Both the position numbers and the translations under genes were made by a program. A model generated the notes under the pieces. That model saw only the letters and a program-made list of their open reading frames with translations, did not search any database and was not told the origin of the DNA. Shown here piece by piece: positions 15,001-34,400 of a DNA stretch of 64,000 nucleotides. Position 1 is the stretch's first letter, and each line of letters starts with the position of its first letter. The stretch comes from Cruorifilaria tuberocauda (taxonomy: Eukaryota; Nematoda; Chromadorea; Rhabditida; Onchocercidae): the NCBI GenBank assembly GCA_013365365.1, contig JABVXU010000103.1, positions 89,595 to 153,594 of the forward strand, read 5' to 3'.

Positions 15001-16893
15001 ATTAGGTTTCGAACATAGTACGAAATGAACGTTAGCAACAATTAAAATTATAATTATAACAACTGAAAAAATTCCAACGAAATTAAAAAAATGACTTCCA
15101 CAGAATTCACTGTCATCAGAAAGAAGCATAAACTAACCAATTTCAATAGAAACTGCAATAGTAGAACGACGAATCAGATCACATGGTACTTGAACCTGCA
15201 GACATGAAGCGGATTGTGTTGAAGAGCATGCATCATCACCAACAAAAGCTGTAGTACGCCGAGTAATATCAAATAACTCTTTTGGATTGTATTTCGACCC
15301 AACTGCAGATAAATGCTATAAAGATCCGCACATGCCTCAACAAAATGGACATGAAAATGATTATGAAAAAGTTAAAATGAAGAAAAAAGATTTCTTGAAA
15401 ATAACGTTACAGTGAAGAAGTCTAGAAAGAGAAAAAGCATGGAAGACTTTTCACGGTTAGCGAGGAGATGGTAATAGCGATAGTAATATATTCAAAAATG
15501 AAAAATCTCGAAAGTGATTAGTATTGCTAACACATTTTATAGCCGAGATCGCCATACGTAACATTTCCTGTTTTCCTCACTCTCCATAACTCTCTCATTT
15601 TTTCGAGCTCATGAAAAAACATTGCTTTATCAGGATCAGTTTCGGTAAGAAGTTTTGAGCGAAATTTTTGGGCTTGTTCCAAAACACCAACTGCTTCACT
15701 AAGAGCTTTACGCCGTGTAACCCACTGGAACTGTTTGGATTGCTGTACAACATCTTGCATATTATGTTGCACATCAAATGCATCCGCAACAGTCAGTGCT
15801 TCCATATATGGTGTTTTTAATACCGAAATTGTATCTACTAGAACGTTCACTTGCTGAAGTGCTTCGCTGCAAAAATATAAAAATATAATGCAACAAATTT
15901 CATAACGAGTATAACAACATGCAATAAAGGAATAAGCTATGCTTTGCATTCTGCAATTTCATCAAAATCTCACTATAATAATAATATATGAAAAACCTCG
16001 ATTGATTCTCAAACACTCAAGTAAATATAAAAATTAACAATTAAACCTACTGACTTTTTTAGAATCTATCAATTTCTACAGTTTTTGATATAATTACTAC
16101 GAATCGTTACTTACTGCAAGTATTTTGCAACAGTATGCCACGGCCCAGCTTCCGGGGTTTTACGATCTTCCATTCCAATAACCACTTCTTCTGGCTCCTT
16201 CTCTTCCAGCTCTTCTCCATCGTCACGTGGTAACGCATCTGGATTGTCGTACGTGGCTTCTGCACCAATTAGTTTTCGCCAATCCACTTTACGAGCTAAT
16301 TTTGCCACATGATCAGAATAGTCTAATGGTCTGGAAGTAAATATTTCAAGTGCATCTAATACCTATATTAATATCTAACAATAATATCTATAATAAATCA
16401 AATTCTCTGAAATCGATTCTAGGACCAAAGAGGTGAAACAAGTTAAAATCTATTGGAAGATCGTTAACTTAATTTACAAATTCTGATTTTATACTCTTAT
16501 TCCTCTACTAACGTCCAACTTACAAGTGTAAATCGACCATCAGTGTAAAATACCACCAACTGATCACTGCTTATATCATTTATCATCGAATATTAATTGA
16601 CATTATTGTCAGGTGTGAATTTATGCGATACAATTTGCCAGAAATACAACTATGAAGTTTCATTTATTAATAAAAGAATTAGTCAATCATAGTCATACAG
16701 CAAAATTTACTTGGAATCAGTTAAAAAAGTTTCAGTTTCTTCAAAACGTAAGGAAATATGATAAATACCGCATATATTTTTCAACTCCATCAAAACCGAT
16801 TTCCTGAATCCCCCACTCGGAACCAGCTTCTATAGCGATATTAACTCCTGCTGGTTGAGCTGTCGATGGTGCTTGTTGCCCAGCACCAAACAT
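12002..16893 (-). CDS. mdt-17: Mediator complex subunit 17 (MED17/Srb4)
   Basis: Complete minus-strand model of 12 exons: 16893-16769, 16330-16115, 15866-15532, 15302-15138, 14812-14664, 14378-14255, 14111-13942, 13523-13395, 13314-13229, 13083-12969, 12724-12582, 12182-12002. All junction phases agree and give 645 residues; human MED17 has about 651. MED17 is a head-module scaffold of Mediator, which links transcription factors to RNA polymerase II in the nucleus. Matches to the family in order: N-terminal IQEIGFDGVEKY, KLARKVDWRKLIGAE followed by an acidic stretch, the hallmark RELWRVRKTG...YGDLGYKM (GDLGYKM at residues 219-225), the LQWAQESLLCRDIF helix, the GWQVL-like WQWQVLHAN, and a C-terminal LVLNYDRLVGSSLCRK. 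The ATG was chosen because it follows a strong acceptor by 10 bases and opens with the family's IAIEA-like start. It is transcribed divergently from the helicase gene. Confidence 0.96.
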
Positions 16894-16903
16894 TTGCAAT
16901 ATA

Positions 16904-16905
16904 CT
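16904..16905 (-). promoter_or_regulatory. Candidate trans-splice (or 5' UTR) acceptor of mdt-17
   Basis: On the minus strand a T-rich tract ending in TTTTTAG sits 10 bases before the ATG at 16893. No upstream coding exon is needed to open the frame. In nematodes this arrangement usually marks spliced-leader addition. An ordinary 5' UTR intron would look the same. Confidence 0.5.
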
Positions 16906-18635
16906 AAAAACAAACAAATAAATACGTTTTTAACCTCGTCAAGTTACATGTGTTATAAAATGCAAAAATAATAAGAAATGAGTCAAAAGTTATACTCATC
17001 AAATTAATTATACTTTATTCACTTAAAATCTTTACAAGTATTTTTATTTGCACTTCTTGCATTAGGAAAGTAATTTTAAGAAGTAAGTCCAATCCCTTCT
17101 TTGACTTCCTCTTCCGAATATACACTATATAAAGTATAATTAATTTAGCATGTATTTAAAGGCATAAAAATTGTTTCTAGAAAATATAATCCCAAAATAA
17201 ATCGGCATTAAATATGAAAAACATGATTTCAGATGTAAAAAACGTTATTTTTCTTTTCGTAGGAAGAAATAAAAGATCAATATTGCTTTGGTCCATTCTT
17301 TCAAAATGAAAGGGTTAAAGTAAGACGATATGTCATTTGGAAAATGCCACATTTTACAAGATAATCTGGCATTAAAATTAAAAAATTTAATCGACTTGGA
17401 ATATAATTTTAAAATCCATATTTACTTTATGCTATTTAAATTGCTGATAAATTATTGCTAGAAGAAAGATTTACGACCAAAAAATAAATCCGTTATTTGG
17501 TATTCCTGAGCTTTTATGTATGTGATATGTCGCAAATATTAAGCTAAACATGATGTTTAAATAGAAATAGCACAGAGGAATCTCACATAAGAATTCCTTC
17601 CTTTTTTAGTCTTTTCGGAAAACTCTCAAACAAAATGGAAGAATAAAAACCAATGTAAACTTCATGACCCTTCCGAGAATTCTTGGATGCTGTATACTAC
17701 ACACTCTTCTTCCTTTCTCACGCTGTCCTATCTCCCTTCTCATATCTTTCATTCTGCCTTATTTCTCTTCTCATCACTAACATATCCTTCCTTTATCACT
17801 GACATATCGTTCATTTCTCATCTATTCAACCATGTGCGATGAGAAAGATCTGGCGAGTGTTCCGGAGCTGCTCAACTTCAGTTATTGTGATCATTCCGGT
17901 ACGACATATCGCAGTGTATTGGGATATTATGGGAAAGAATGCATATCGTATCATCTCAAACCTCCGATAACATAACATTCACTGCGTCATTTCTCCTGAA
18001 TGTTCACATCGCTTATTCATCCGCATCTTTTGGTTCATGCTTGTCGAAAATGCAGTTTGCACAGTAGAATAGTGATTTGTAGTAGCTTGTAACAGTGACA
18101 TTCATCAATTAACCATGTATAGTTTATTTAATTTATTGCATTATCAATTAGATTTCAAATCTAATTTCAAACCTGTTATTGATAGATCTCATATGCATCA
18201 TTTGGTTTATTGTTTGCTTGATTTGTTGCATTCATTATCAATCTAATCAAATTTTACTAGAGCTTTTTTACTAGAAAAAAAAGTGCTTTTTTTTTTAAAA
18301 TATTAACCATGAAATGATGAATACACTTTAGTTATGCATACTTAAATCCATATTATTTCGCCAGTGTTCGTGTTGTTAACCCAACCTCAACTAATGTACG
18401 ATATTAAGTTGTACTTGAAATTTATCATTTAGTGGTAAATATATATTTTACCTTACTACAATGATCCAAATTTACTTTAATGACGTGTATTTAAATAAAA
18501 GAAAATTTTCTACTTCAAATTGATGCGTGAGGTGAAAAAAAAAGTTGATAAAATGCATGAACTTACTATGTAAAATGAGTTGCCTTAAGAGTAGATTTGT
18601 TCTCAAAAGTTCATGAAAAGTATTGCTTTCTTTCA
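16906..18635. promoter_or_regulatory. Divergent promoter region between mdt-17 and the Vasa-like helicase
   Basis: The only upstream space for two genes that point away from each other, so it should hold both promoters. It includes a pyrimidine-rich tract (about 17690-17830) and a less AT-rich island (about 17830-18000). A 47-codon open frame lies inside the island (17832-17975, separate entry). The rest, 16906-17690 and 18000-18635, is plain AT-rich sequence. Confidence 0.5.
17832..17975 (+). CDS. Possible small ORF of 47 codons (hypothetical)
   Basis: ATG at 17832 and TAA at 17973-17975. The peptide begins MCDEKDLASVPELL, contains SGTTYRSVLGYYGKE and ends LKPPIT. It lies in the less AT-rich island of the divergent promoter and uses codons less A/T-biased at position three than the surrounding DNA. 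No family is recognised and no splice context supports it. It could be a short peptide gene, an upstream frame in a helicase 5' leader, or chance in promoter DNA; the opposite strand is also open over part of it. Confidence 0.25.
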   Translation: MCDEKDLASVPELLNFSYCDHSGTTYRSVLGYYGKECISYHLKPPIT

Positions 18636-18636
18636 G
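18635..18636 (+). promoter_or_regulatory. Candidate trans-splice acceptor of the Vasa-like gene
   Basis: A TTGCTTTCTTTCAG acceptor ends at 18636, 53 bases before the ATG at 18690. No coding exon is required upstream. Spliced-leader addition or a 5' UTR intron are both possible. Confidence 0.45.
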
Positions 18637-18689
18637 CTCAGATTATAAAGAAGTTCGTTATCAAAACGCTGCAACATTTCATATTCGCA

Positions 18690-25458
<6,769 letters not shown>

Positions 25459-28453
25459 GGTCTTTTTTAACAAATGATAAATTTCTAGATAGAAAAGGAA
25501 TGATATAAATTTAAACATTTTCAGCTTTCAAAATCAACTGTGTTTTGATTGGTTCGTTTTTGCATGGAAATTTTTGATAAACTGAACTTAGATTTTTATC
25601 GATTTATAGGATCAGATGACGACGGTTTTGTTGGTAAATTCAAAAGTGGATTTTCCAAAATTGAATGTAAGGATTCTCTTTTTTATTTCTCACTAATTTT
25701 ATTTAAAATTTCTTTCTCATTTGTAGTTAAAGTTAATTAAGGTGTTATTCAGCTAGGAATTTTTAAATTAAACACTGGAGGTTTTTTTGTTTCAGTTTGG
25801 ACTCATCTTTTTACGATTTCCAAAGCGAGGTAGTGAAACTTTTAAAAAATAAATTGATAAATAACATAATTAAGAATGTCTTCGCAGATGTAAACGTCTA
25901 AGAAAGTTTTGGTTATACTAATTTTTGAGGTGGTAAATGGTGGAATAGTGGAAACTTCGGCGTTGATTTTCCAAATTTGACTTTATTCTGTTCTTTGGCA
26001 AATCTTGTTTTTTTTTTATTTAATTTTTGTTCTTTTTACATTTAATTTCGTTTAATGCTATTTGGATTGAAAATGCATTTTCAAATAGCTATTTATTCTT
26101 TTTATTAGTTCTCTTTCTGTTAGGTGATGAACAAATATGAAATAGTCGCATTTACAAGTAGCAGTGGAAGTTCTGCCGGGATAATATTGGGTAAATTAGC
26201 AGTGAATAGATCTTGTTTTGATGTAATTTTAAGTGGAGAGAAGAGAGAAGAAAAGTTTTGTGTTTGCTTACGTAACGGCGAGTAAGACATATAAATCTTC
26301 TAAAAATTAAATTTTGAAATTTTTTGTTCCAAATTGATATAATCATTTTTCGAAAGAATTTCAAGTTCATTTTTAGTAAATTAGGATTGTTACACTGTCT
26401 GACAACCAATTTTGAATCCTAGAAATGGCCGCTTCAATATCATTATTTCCGATGAAATTTGCAATAATAAATTCATTATTCTCTGCTATCTCTCCTACAA
26501 TTTTCTATTTTTCTATAATTTTATTTCTATATGAAATTGATCTTAGCATTTCTTTCATTCCCAGATATTAAATTCCATACAATTGGTGATATATCGAGCG
26601 TTCGTATTTTTGGACTCTTCTATAACTATCCCATTTGTGTCTTATTCAACATGCGATCGTTTTACTGATAGAAGACATATTTCCTTTAAATGATCTAATG
26701 CTTCCAGTGTTACTGGTAGCGAGCGCTTTATTCCTTTTATCGCATCTTTTCCCCTTTTTTCGAAGTGCGCATGAGATCTATTGATCTTTATATTTTTGGC
26801 AAGTAAATTTGAACATAAAGAAATAAAGTAATGAAAACATACAGGAAATAGAGTAAGAAAAATAAAGAACGTGAAAGGAAAAAAATATATCTGATTAGGA
26901 TTAGGACTTTAATTGCTAGTTTTGTCTTCTTTGATATGCAATGAATTGTGAATATTTTTTTTCTTTTTTTACTCAGGAATGTTTTCTACTCTTTTTATTC
27001 AAAGATATCAATGGATAAGAGCTAAACAAAGCATGACTTGTTTGCATCATTCGCTTCGTGATGCTCTTTAAACATCAATTAATTGGAAAAAGTTTACAAA
27101 TAGGGGATTTACATATTGTTACTTTTTTACGTTTTAAAAAGTACGTGCATTGTCTCTAATATATTTATAACTACGTTGGACAGTATTATTCATATATATA
27201 TATATATATATATATTTTGTCTGCTTGTCTATTCAATTTAAGTTATAAATTACAATTTGGTTTCTGTTTTTCATGCTATAATTATAGTGCGTTAATTGCA
27301 GAAGCTGAGAAAATGAAGTCGGTGGTCGATGTTGGTAACTTTTTAATAATGATTTTTTGCATATATCAAAGTGTTGAAGACTTGTTTTTCATTGCCTTAA
27401 CTTTTCATGTTGAATATTATTTTGTTACTTGTTTTTTAAATAGCTTCATACTCTTCTGCAATGTTTATATTACATTAGTTGATTAAAATAATGTCAATTT
27501 TTCTAAAAAGTTGGCATGGGGACACAATCCAAATTTTAAATAATTTTGTTGCATTTCTACATCCTTAAATCATTATTTCTCATGCCTGCTGCAGTCAATT
27601 CTATTCTATCACTAATTCTTAATAAGGTCTGATTGGCTGAGCATATTCGAAAACACGATAGAAGCGTGCACATGTTTTCTGACCATCGGAGCATTATTGG
27701 TGATCATCCAAAATTGCTAGTTTTTAATCTTCTCTTTCCCATAAAATCATTTGTTTATACTTCACAGATTAAAACTTTTCTTTCATGAGATTGGTATAAA
27801 TTTACACCAAATTGGCATTTCTTATAATGGCTGCATATTTTAAGCACATTTGTTTCTCTTGTTTTTGTTCTGTTGTAGGAAACAAAATTCCTTGTTATGT
27901 ATTATTACATTTCAATCAATTTCGTTTCATTTTTCTTATGCAATGTTTTGAATCTATCATATCTTATGTAATAATAAAGCGTTTTTATTAATGAAAGCAA
28001 CTCATAATATTATTGGAAACACTTAAATGGTATTTTTTTAAAATAATATTTCGTATGTTATGAAATATAAAATAATCTCTGATTGATGTGATCCTAAGAT
28101 TATATGATAAATAAGTGAAGCTCGTTGTCTAAACCGTATGAATGTTTTATAGGCTAATAAATGAAAACTATCGGTTAGAAGGTGAAGAAAACATTATTCC
28201 TGAATAGTATCTTGTAAATCAAAGGAAATTTTTGATAAACAAAAATTGCATGCATATATATATCTTTAGTTATTTACTTTCCCTTGTCCTTAATATATGA
28301 CATGAGAAATGTAGAATGAAAATTTAATTCTGTTAAAAAATCACGAATAATTCGAATTACAATTTGTAAAACTCTTAAGCATAGAAAAATCAAATTTTGG
28401 CAATATTTTCTATAAAAAAGAATAGAAAAAATCAGATACAAATTTAAATTGAA
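25459..28453. other. Convergent 3' region between helicase and annexin genes
   Basis: No separate gene is supported. The first 550 bases may contain further 3' exons of the helicase: an in-frame acidic/FG-like piece at 25610-25666 and GF-like sequence interrupted by stops at about 25888-25985. AATAAA occurs at 25848-25853. An (AT)12 tract is at 27192-27215. The remainder is AT-rich sequence with no recognisable content. Confidence 0.45.
27192..27215. repeat. (AT)12 microsatellite
   Basis: Uninterrupted alternating AT dinucleotides read directly in the sequence, in the convergent 3' region. Confidence 0.95.
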
Positions 28454-31400
28454 TCAATTGCCCCGAACAAGTGCAATAAGACCGTCTTTGTATGCTCCCG
28501 AACAATCACCTTTAATGAATGATTCCAAACTCTTATTATATTTTCGTTGAAATTCTTGCCGTACATCAGCAAGATCAATCTCAGAACGTGTAACAATAAT
28601 ACGGATTAAGTCATTGTCACGTGTACCAAGTCCCTAAAATATTTCACTTGGTTTCAACGTCAAGAATTTTTTGTTTAGAAATATTAATGAAATCAAGCTG
28701 GAAAAGTGTTCTATCATTATATTATTGGTATCGTAAGTGAATTAATTTCTTCCTACAGTAGCATTGTTTGTTTGTCAAATAATGATGATAGCTTACCACC
28801 ATGCTATTGTAAAGTAAGATAGCAAAATAAGCCGGTTTATTTTGTGCACATGCAACAACAGCTAATAAGCCATCCTTGACATCACCGCTAAATTCAGCTT
28901 CAATCGCTTTCTCAATCGTATGATTTGTTAACTGAAAAAATGTTTATAGATGGAAAAAGTTATGCAAAATATAATTCTGAATACGAATACTCGAAATTTG
29001 AGAAAGCAAAACTCAAATTTGAGGATCGAATTTAATTCAGGCTAAACGTGCCATAAATTTCTGGAAAAATAGAAAATATAAAAAACAATAGAATTTAAAA
29101 ACTTGGAAATATTTTAATCGGATTGAAATTTTCTTAGCTTTAATTAGTTAGAACCTTTTGATATTCCTGGAAAACAAGTTTTAATTGTGCGTAATTTTGT
29201 GAAGCTAAAATAGCGTTGAAGCACGATTCATCAGTACCAAGGCGTTGCTCGCCGGCTTTGTATAATTTTTTCGCATCCTAAAAATATTATCATTCACCGA
29301 AAGAACTTTTCCATGATTACGAAAGAAAAATGAAAGTATTTTGAATACTATCATTAAAAGCTAAGTCTTACTAAAGGATAGATATATCAGTGGATAGCAG
29401 TCGGTTTATTGACAACAATTTCTTCATATTAATTTTGAAATTTTCAATTTGATATTCGTGAAACTTTCTAATTTCAAAAAATTTAGAATTTTCATATGTT
29501 GCAAAAATATACGTATAAACAAATTAAATAAAAAATGCATTTGATAAAATTCTTATGTAAATTTTGATTTATTAATGGTGATTATATAAATTCTGATTTC
29601 AATATTTCGAATGCTGTAATATAACTAATACTCAAATAGGTAACCTGATTAGCACGTAATGGATCAGTTTGCACACTTTCATCACGTCCACCACTGCATA
29701 ACGATACGAGCAATCGTTTAAAATGTCCACTTGTTTCACCAATAAGATCATTCTCCAATGATGAATTGTACATTTGTTGATAAACGTTACGTAACTCAGC
29801 AATTTGGGCATTCGTCCGTGAACACATAATTTCAATTAGTACTGATTCTCGAGTACCCAAACCCTACAAAATTTTATGAAACCTACTAAGAGCATCAATT
29901 TTTGAATTTATGAAGCGTACTAAGTAGCATCAAGCAAGCATCAATATATTCCATGCATCTTTTATATCAAGTGAAAACTATGAAATTCAACTATGAAATT
30001 CCGAGTATTTAAGTAATCAAACGTTGAAGTGGTAAGATATTGGTACTATGTTCAGTACAGTCATCTACGAATTTAGTTATTCATACAATGAAATATTTAA
30101 GCAACAACTACACTCCTTGTAATTTTTTTTTCAATTTCAGGATTGAATATTTCATGTATCCTCAAAACCTACGTATGTCAGAGGACGGGTGTTTAATATA
30201 CCTTCTATTTCTACTATTAGAGTAATTAATTCCTTCTCCCATAATAATTTTCTTCCAGTGGCTCGCCTCATAGCTTTCTTTGTTAAGCCAATCATCCTCT
30301 CATATATTCCGTCCAGCCTATGGGGCTCTTGGTGTAGTGTTCTTCCAGATTATTCCTTTCATTGTTAAGAAGTTTTTGATTTTGATAGAATATTAGTCAG
30401 ACATTGGTCACACACAAATAAAACTCCCAAATTCCATAACAAACTAATTAATTATTTAATTTAGATATGCGTTTAATTAGTTGGTGGGGAAGGGTAAAGA
30501 AATCGAATGATTTGTAAAATATTAAAATTGGTAGACCGGTACTTGCATAGCTTTGCGAAGTTGTTGGGCATCGTATCGTGCTGGTGGTTCCATTAGCGCC
30601 AATATCAAATTTTCGAAATCTCCCGATAGTTCACTTTTCAAATCGCTCATGAGATCTTTACCATACATTGTTTTATACGCTGATGCAATTTGTTGACGCT
30701 AAAATATCAAAAAAAATTAGGTCTAAATGTCACGAAAGTAACAAATACATCTATATACATTTATTATTTAACAATGAATATTTAAAAAGCAATCTAAATT
30801 TTTATTAATCATTTGAAAAATAATTGGAAATCAGATTGACTCTTGAATTTTTGAGTAATTTTTCATCAATCTCAATTAAAAGAAGGAACCTGAGAATTAA
30901 CTCGGCCACAGAGAATAATAATAACTTTGTTCTTATCACAACCGAATCCTTTCATTGCTTTACGCAAAGTTTCAGCATCAGAATTTGGATTGAAAGCTGG
31001 ATACGGACGTAACGATGGCGCTCCTTGCATTTCTGAAATTCGTTTTCGATAAATAATTTAAAGAGGAAAAAGAAAACAACGTGAGAATATTGTTTCTTCC
31101 TTAAACGCTTTCATTAACGAGAAAATTAAAGTGTAATGCAATAATTCATTTTATTATTCATCCAATTTTGGGTTATTAAAATTGTTTTTGAAAGAGTAGA
31201 AGAGAGAGAGAGAGAGAGGGAGGGAGAGAGGTAGAAGGAGAAAGATCAAGTCGATATGTTATAGGAAGAATGTTGAAAATTTTTACTGATATTACAAACA
31301 CAGTTCTCATTTACACTTTGAAAGTTTAATTCGAATTACATAAAATTACATAAAAAGTACAATTTACCATTGAAATCAAGTTGTTCGATTATTTTATGCA

Positions 31401-34400
31401 TGTACACTAAAATTTACTGAAAATATTTACTAATTTTATCTATCAAATTCATCATAATCATTGAAAATATGTAAAATAAAATGTTTTTTTTTTAATTACA
31501 AAACAAAGATAAGAATAAATGCCAATAAAAGCTAAGAGAAGGATTGGAATTACGGATTTGTTTATTTCTTCCTTACTTTGAAACTGCAGGAGAATTTCTA
31601 ATATACATGATTACCAAAAGATTCAATAATTAATAAGAATGACGTTTAGATTATATAATTTTATATGCTATATTCACTTGAGGAACATGAAACCGTTGGA
31701 AATATACTATTGCAAAAATCAAGAAAAAAAGAAGCAAAGAAATCATTGGAAGTTAAATTCTTTGAAAAATGTGTTCAGATAATAACATAAGTAATCGATC
31801 AATGTATAATTATGTTTAATAGTTCTTCATTAACAACTTAATAATATTATCTAATTTTGATAGTGATTTTTACTTGATTTTATTTAATGATTAAATTTCG
31901 ATAAGAATAGAACAGTCAAAAGTAAAACAAATATGCTAAATACAAGGCATTAAGTATGTGAATCAATAATTATACAAACAAATATGGTGACATAGATGTT
32001 TTTGCTACAAACAAAGATGTAATTACGAAATGATAAAGTATTTTATTGCAATTTCTGAAAAGTTGGAAAGAGCTGAAAATGAAAATAAAGAGAAGATAGG
32101 ATGCAAACAAGTTTTATTAACGATAACTGAGAGGCACATACTACTTCACCGCAACTGCGGTCAATTAAAGTATGATTCATCGCATGACAGATATTATTTT
32201 CTATTATATAATATTATAATATTTTAACAAAAATTTATTTCAATCAAATTTTTGTCTAATATTATCTTAAAATTTCAAATTTTCTAAAAATGTCTAAAGT
32301 CAGTGAAATATAAATAAACAATTCCAATCAAAATTATCATAATGTGAATATGAATACAAATATTGATATTATGTTAAAAGTTCTATTCCTTGATTTATTA
32401 TTTTTCCTAAAGTAATGCTTATTAAAGAATGATCAAAAAAGTTTCAAGAAACCAATAAATAAACGAAACAATGGAATATTCCCGCAAGATTGAAACTGGT
32501 TAATACGGAAACAATCAACACGATTATTAATTATCCTTCAAAAATTAACAAAAATCAACTTTCCATATCAGTACTACAATCACTGCAATCATTATATAAA
32601 TTCTTCTTCATTCCAGAAATTTTGGAAAAAGAAAAATCAATCGATATTTGTTAATTATTTTAATACTGCAAATATCTTCAGCCAAAATATAAAATAACTT
32701 TTTTGATATTATTTACAGCAATCGTTTGTTTTCTATACTAGCTAATAATTAGTATAATTTTTCATTGTCAATGAATTTTTCTAAGTAAAAAAAATTAAAA
32801 TAAAAATAAATAACAATAAGTTTTGACAAAGGCATTTCAAATTCATTATGGTAAACAAAATTATGTAGAAATTTATAGTAATTAATCATTTCTTGTCAAA
32901 AATATAAATATTTGAAAGATTATTACAATTATTTGAAGTTTGATTGGCAAGAGAATTGCTTTCTAATAGCTTGGATGAATATGTTTATATTTTGATAATC
33001 CTGATGGATAATGATATTTTATACAACCACTACTATTGCCAAACAAAATAATGAAATAGTTAAAGTGTTTACCAAGAAGTTTGACGATCAAATCCTTGAA
33101 ATGATGAAATTTCTGATAAACTGATGAGTATTCACTCTTCTTTGCAAACATTCATTACATTTCTACCAATATAACATTCTGATATTGCTGTTAAGTCTTA
33201 TCGATTACTAATTTTGTTTTTTGTCAAATCAACAAAAGAAGAAAGGAAAGAAATTGGTGAAATAGGAAGATATGCAAGCCTCAAGAATTAAAGAAGAATA
33301 GAGATGAGTGGATTATTCATTAAGCTCAAAAATTCGAGAATTGATGTGAGGGAGGAAAAAATTGACGAAATAGAAGAAGCAGAGAAAGAATCTAATCAGA
33401 TTTGAAAAATCGAAGAATAGGCGTGTAGTTGGAAATTGACGAAAACTACGGAAAAGCAATATTGCAATAATTGACCATCAAATCAAAATGAAAATATAAA
33501 ATTAAAGTTTAATATAAAATTAATTCAATTAAAAATGAGAAACTTTGAATTAATAATTTAATTTACTCAAATGTAAATTACCAAAGATTTATTCCATAAT
33601 AGTAATATTTCAATAATTGCAAATATTTAATGCATTCTATTCATATGCCACTTAAACGTGTCCAAATTGAAGGTCATATAAGGTCATTGAATGGAAACAA
33701 ATGATCAGACATGAAAAGAGAGTAGAGGTTAACCTCTATTATTGTATTATTGAAATAAATAAATTGAACTTTAATAAAATCAGGGATATTCAAGATTTTA
33801 TTAACATTGAAATTAATTTAAAGATTATGAAAACAAACACTGAAATCAATTCAGAAATTGCGAAAAATAACTTGTGCATACAAATAATAAATTTATGAAA
33901 ATTTTAAAATCGGATAATTATTAGAAATATTTATAGCATTGAGTAATAAAAATTTAGTTTCAAAGGAATAAAAAAAGTTTTATTTTTAACAATTTTCATT
34001 TTAAAACATAAAAAGTACCAAAAAGTCCCAATTTGAAATGAAAATCTCACTAGTTTACTTTTGAGTATCAGAAATGATAAATATTAAATTAAAATTTATC
34101 AATGAATAAAGACATTTGATATGTTTGCCGTTCAAAAAATGATTTTAAGGGTACAGAAACAATAAGTTTTATATGAAGATTCTATCAAAATATAAGCAAA
34201 GCAAGGAAATGAGACACGAAAGAAAGCTTACCACGTCCAGGTGGCCCATAATTGGCGCTTATTTGGCCTGGTGCAGATCCATGATATGGATAAGCGTTGA
34301 ATCCGATTGGGGGGGGAGTTTGTCCTGGATAATTTTGTGGACTTGGATAACCTGCTTGTTGGCCAGGATAACCTCCTTGTTGGCTAGGATAACCTCCTTG

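Larger units (their letters stand above)
31033..34231 (-). other. Large annexin intron with AG repeat and candidate elements
   Basis: 3.2 kb intron between the low-complexity exon and annexin repeat 1. It holds an (AG)-rich tract (about 31199-31230), a small hairpin (32217-32264) and an AGGTCA direct repeat (33671-33686). Short open frames within it are AT-rich and unsupported. Confidence 0.7.
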
